DNA of 6,383 bases from Flavobacteriaceae bacterium (GTDB lineage: Bacteria; Bacteroidota; Bacteroidia; Flavobacteriales; Flavobacteriaceae). The DNA lies in the NCBI GenBank assembly GCA_947377425.1, contig CANCFZ010000136.1, positions 1 through 6,383 on the forward strand, given 5' to 3'. Position 1 is the first letter of the stretch; each line of letters opens with the position of its first letter. The notes below the pieces were generated by a model. The model did no database searches, was not told the origin of the DNA, and saw only the letters and a list, made by a program, of their open reading frames with translations. Below, in pieces: positions 5,564 to 6,383 of this stretch. Made by a program: the position numbers and the translations under genes.

Positions 5564-5696
5564 GCACAACGTTCTGGCACTACAGCGGGTTTGGGATTAA
5601 ATTAAGCCCTATTTTCGGATTTGCCAAATCTTCCAAATACAAAACCATCTTTCCATTAAGCCCAATGCCCAAATCCGTTGTAGTGGCTGTTAGCAC
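5564..5696 (-). repeat. attC-like imperfect inverted repeat between two minus-strand genes
   Basis: GGCACTACAGCGGGTTTGGG (5576-5595) pairs with 5668-5687 on the same strand with 17 Watson-Crick pairs, two G-T wobbles and one mismatch (5577/5686). Outside the stem, AAC (5568-5570, within GCACAAC) pairs with GTT (5689-5691, within GTTAGCAC), separated from the stem by short unpaired bases. The 72-bp centre holds a 9-bp direct repeat ATTAAGCCC (5601-5609, 5655-5663) and a small hairpin GATTT-GCC-AAATC (5618-5630). Read on the minus strand, the element starts 8 bases after the stop codon of the right-hand gene and its GTTGTGC end lies about 25 bases before the ATG of the membrane-protein gene. 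Length, paired arms, AAC/GTT ends and placement resemble an integron attC site; GTTGTGC departs from GTTRRRY at one position. It might equally be a dispersed Bacteroidota intergenic repeat. Confidence 0.65.
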
Positions 5697-5704
5697 TAGT
5701 TTTT

Positions 5705-6383
5705 TTATTCATTTTCATTTAAAAGTTTTATTAAATCTTTAGGCATACTAATGAATAATCCTTTTTCAGATTGTTCAGTTGGGAAAATTTGAATTTCATC
5801 ATTATAATACCAATAGAAATTTGTTGTTACATTTCCCGGGTCTACATTGTAAAACTTTTCAATTGTTGGGTCGAGGATTTCTATAAGTTCTGATAATTCT
5901 CCATTTTCGATTGGATGTGCATATGCCGTTCCTTTTGTTGGAATTGCTATTAATGTTCCAAATTTTCCAATTGAATAATCTGCTCTGTTTTTTAAATCAA
6001 GCATTAATGAAGCCGAAAAGTCGCCACTAAAAAATATAAACACAGTGAATTTTTCTCCAAATTCATACTCTTTTACCTCAATTTCATTTTCAGGTAAATT
6101 TTGAATTGCAATTTCAAACAAGTCATTTTCCAATTTGTTCCAATCATTTATTTGATCTTTTCTTACATAGTGAAATTGTCCTTCAAATTCAAGTATTAAA
6201 AATGTATTGGTCTTTGGGAAGTCAGTTCTATGAACATAGTTATTGACATCGTCGCCAAGGTTAAATGTGTCTTCTTTTAATAAAACTCTCAAAAACTGAC
6301 TTGCATATTCAAAATCTTTGTAAAGATAATTTAATGCTGATGTATTAGGTTTTAACTTGTCAAAGTGTTCGTAAATCAGCTGG
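5705..6383 (-). CDS. Soluble protein of unknown function, 5' end beyond the window (partial)
   Basis: The minus-strand frame is open from the right edge of the window to the stop at 5705-5707, giving at least 225 residues. A TTG at 6290-6292 could be taken for a start, but the reading frame continues upstream without a stop for another 30 codons that look like ordinary protein (LIYEHFDKLKP, NYLYKDFEYASQF) and contain no ATG, so the real start is outside the window. The sequence is acidic and soluble, without membrane segments. The stretch FFSGDFSASLMLD (about 117-129 of the visible part) followed by FGTLIAIPTKGTAYAHPI (about 140-157) loosely recalls DUF1444/YtpQ-like proteins, but I would not assign it. 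The tail ends LIKLLNENE. It is the first of the same-strand accessory genes and is followed directly by the attC-like element. Confidence 0.75.
   Translation of the reverse strand, partial: QLIYEHFDKLKPNTSALNYLYKDFEYASQFLRVLLKEDTFNLGDDVNNYVHRTDFPKTNTFLILEFEGQFHYVRKDQINDWNKLENDLFEIAIQNLPENEIEVKEYEFGEKFTVFIFFSGDFSASLMLDLKNRADYSIGKFGTLIAIPTKGTAYAHPIENGELSELIEILDPTIEKFYNVDPGNVTTNFYWYYNDEIQIFPTEQSEKGLFISMPKDLIKLLNENE

Noticed and set aside
5540..5704. Promoter for the small membrane-protein gene
   Set aside because: No TAnnTTTG box is found on the minus strand at a suitable distance from its ATG.

Overview
The window looks like chromosomal DNA of a Flavobacterium-type member of the Bacteroidota. 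The base composition is AT-rich, Shine-Dalgarno sequences are essentially absent, several genes have the Bacteroidota -7 promoter box TAnnTTTG just upstream, and the proteins read as flavobacterial (RsmG with the ISRKDIDELY region, a VNGVAKAFAMTGWRIGY aminotransferase, a small Crp/Fnr-like regulator with a PEFFSKMKSRL end). This assignment comes from recognising families and promoter style, not from a database search.

Left part (1-3265), housekeeping metabolism. A strong bidirectional terminator separates the tail of an unseen rightward gene from rsmG (16S rRNA m7G527 methyltransferase, minus strand). A divergent pair of promoters drives rsmG leftward and a membrane fatty acid desaturase rightward. 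The desaturase is followed by a short tandem repeat ending in a perfect 20-bp palindrome, then by a class I/II aminotransferase of the aspartate aminotransferase type. A second bidirectional terminator closes that gene.

Middle part (3263-4475). A hexapeptide-repeat sugar O-acetyltransferase (minus) and a Crp/Fnr-family regulator (plus) diverge from a 79-bp intergenic region carrying one -7 box in each direction. The regulator's box lies so close to its ATG that its mRNA may be leaderless.

Right part (4476-6383), accessory in character. Three minus-strand genes sit one after another, each separated by structured non-coding DNA: a DUF1801 protein, a four-helix membrane protein of unknown function, and a soluble protein of unknown function that runs off the right edge. 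Between the last two lies a stem-forming element of about 130 bp (20-bp arms, conserved-looking AAC/GTT ends) whose placement, immediately after one stop codon and just before the next start, resembles an integron attC site. Between the first two lies a different inverted repeat whose arms each carry an outward-facing -7 box. Segments of one gap are repeated, in the same order, on the other side of the DUF1801 gene. Together these suggest a cassette-like or repeat-driven accessory region. No recombinase is visible in the window.

The genes do not form one pathway. The main uncertain and interesting points are the non-coding repeats at 1901-1977, 4493-4545/5137-5171, 5044-5119 and 5564-5696.
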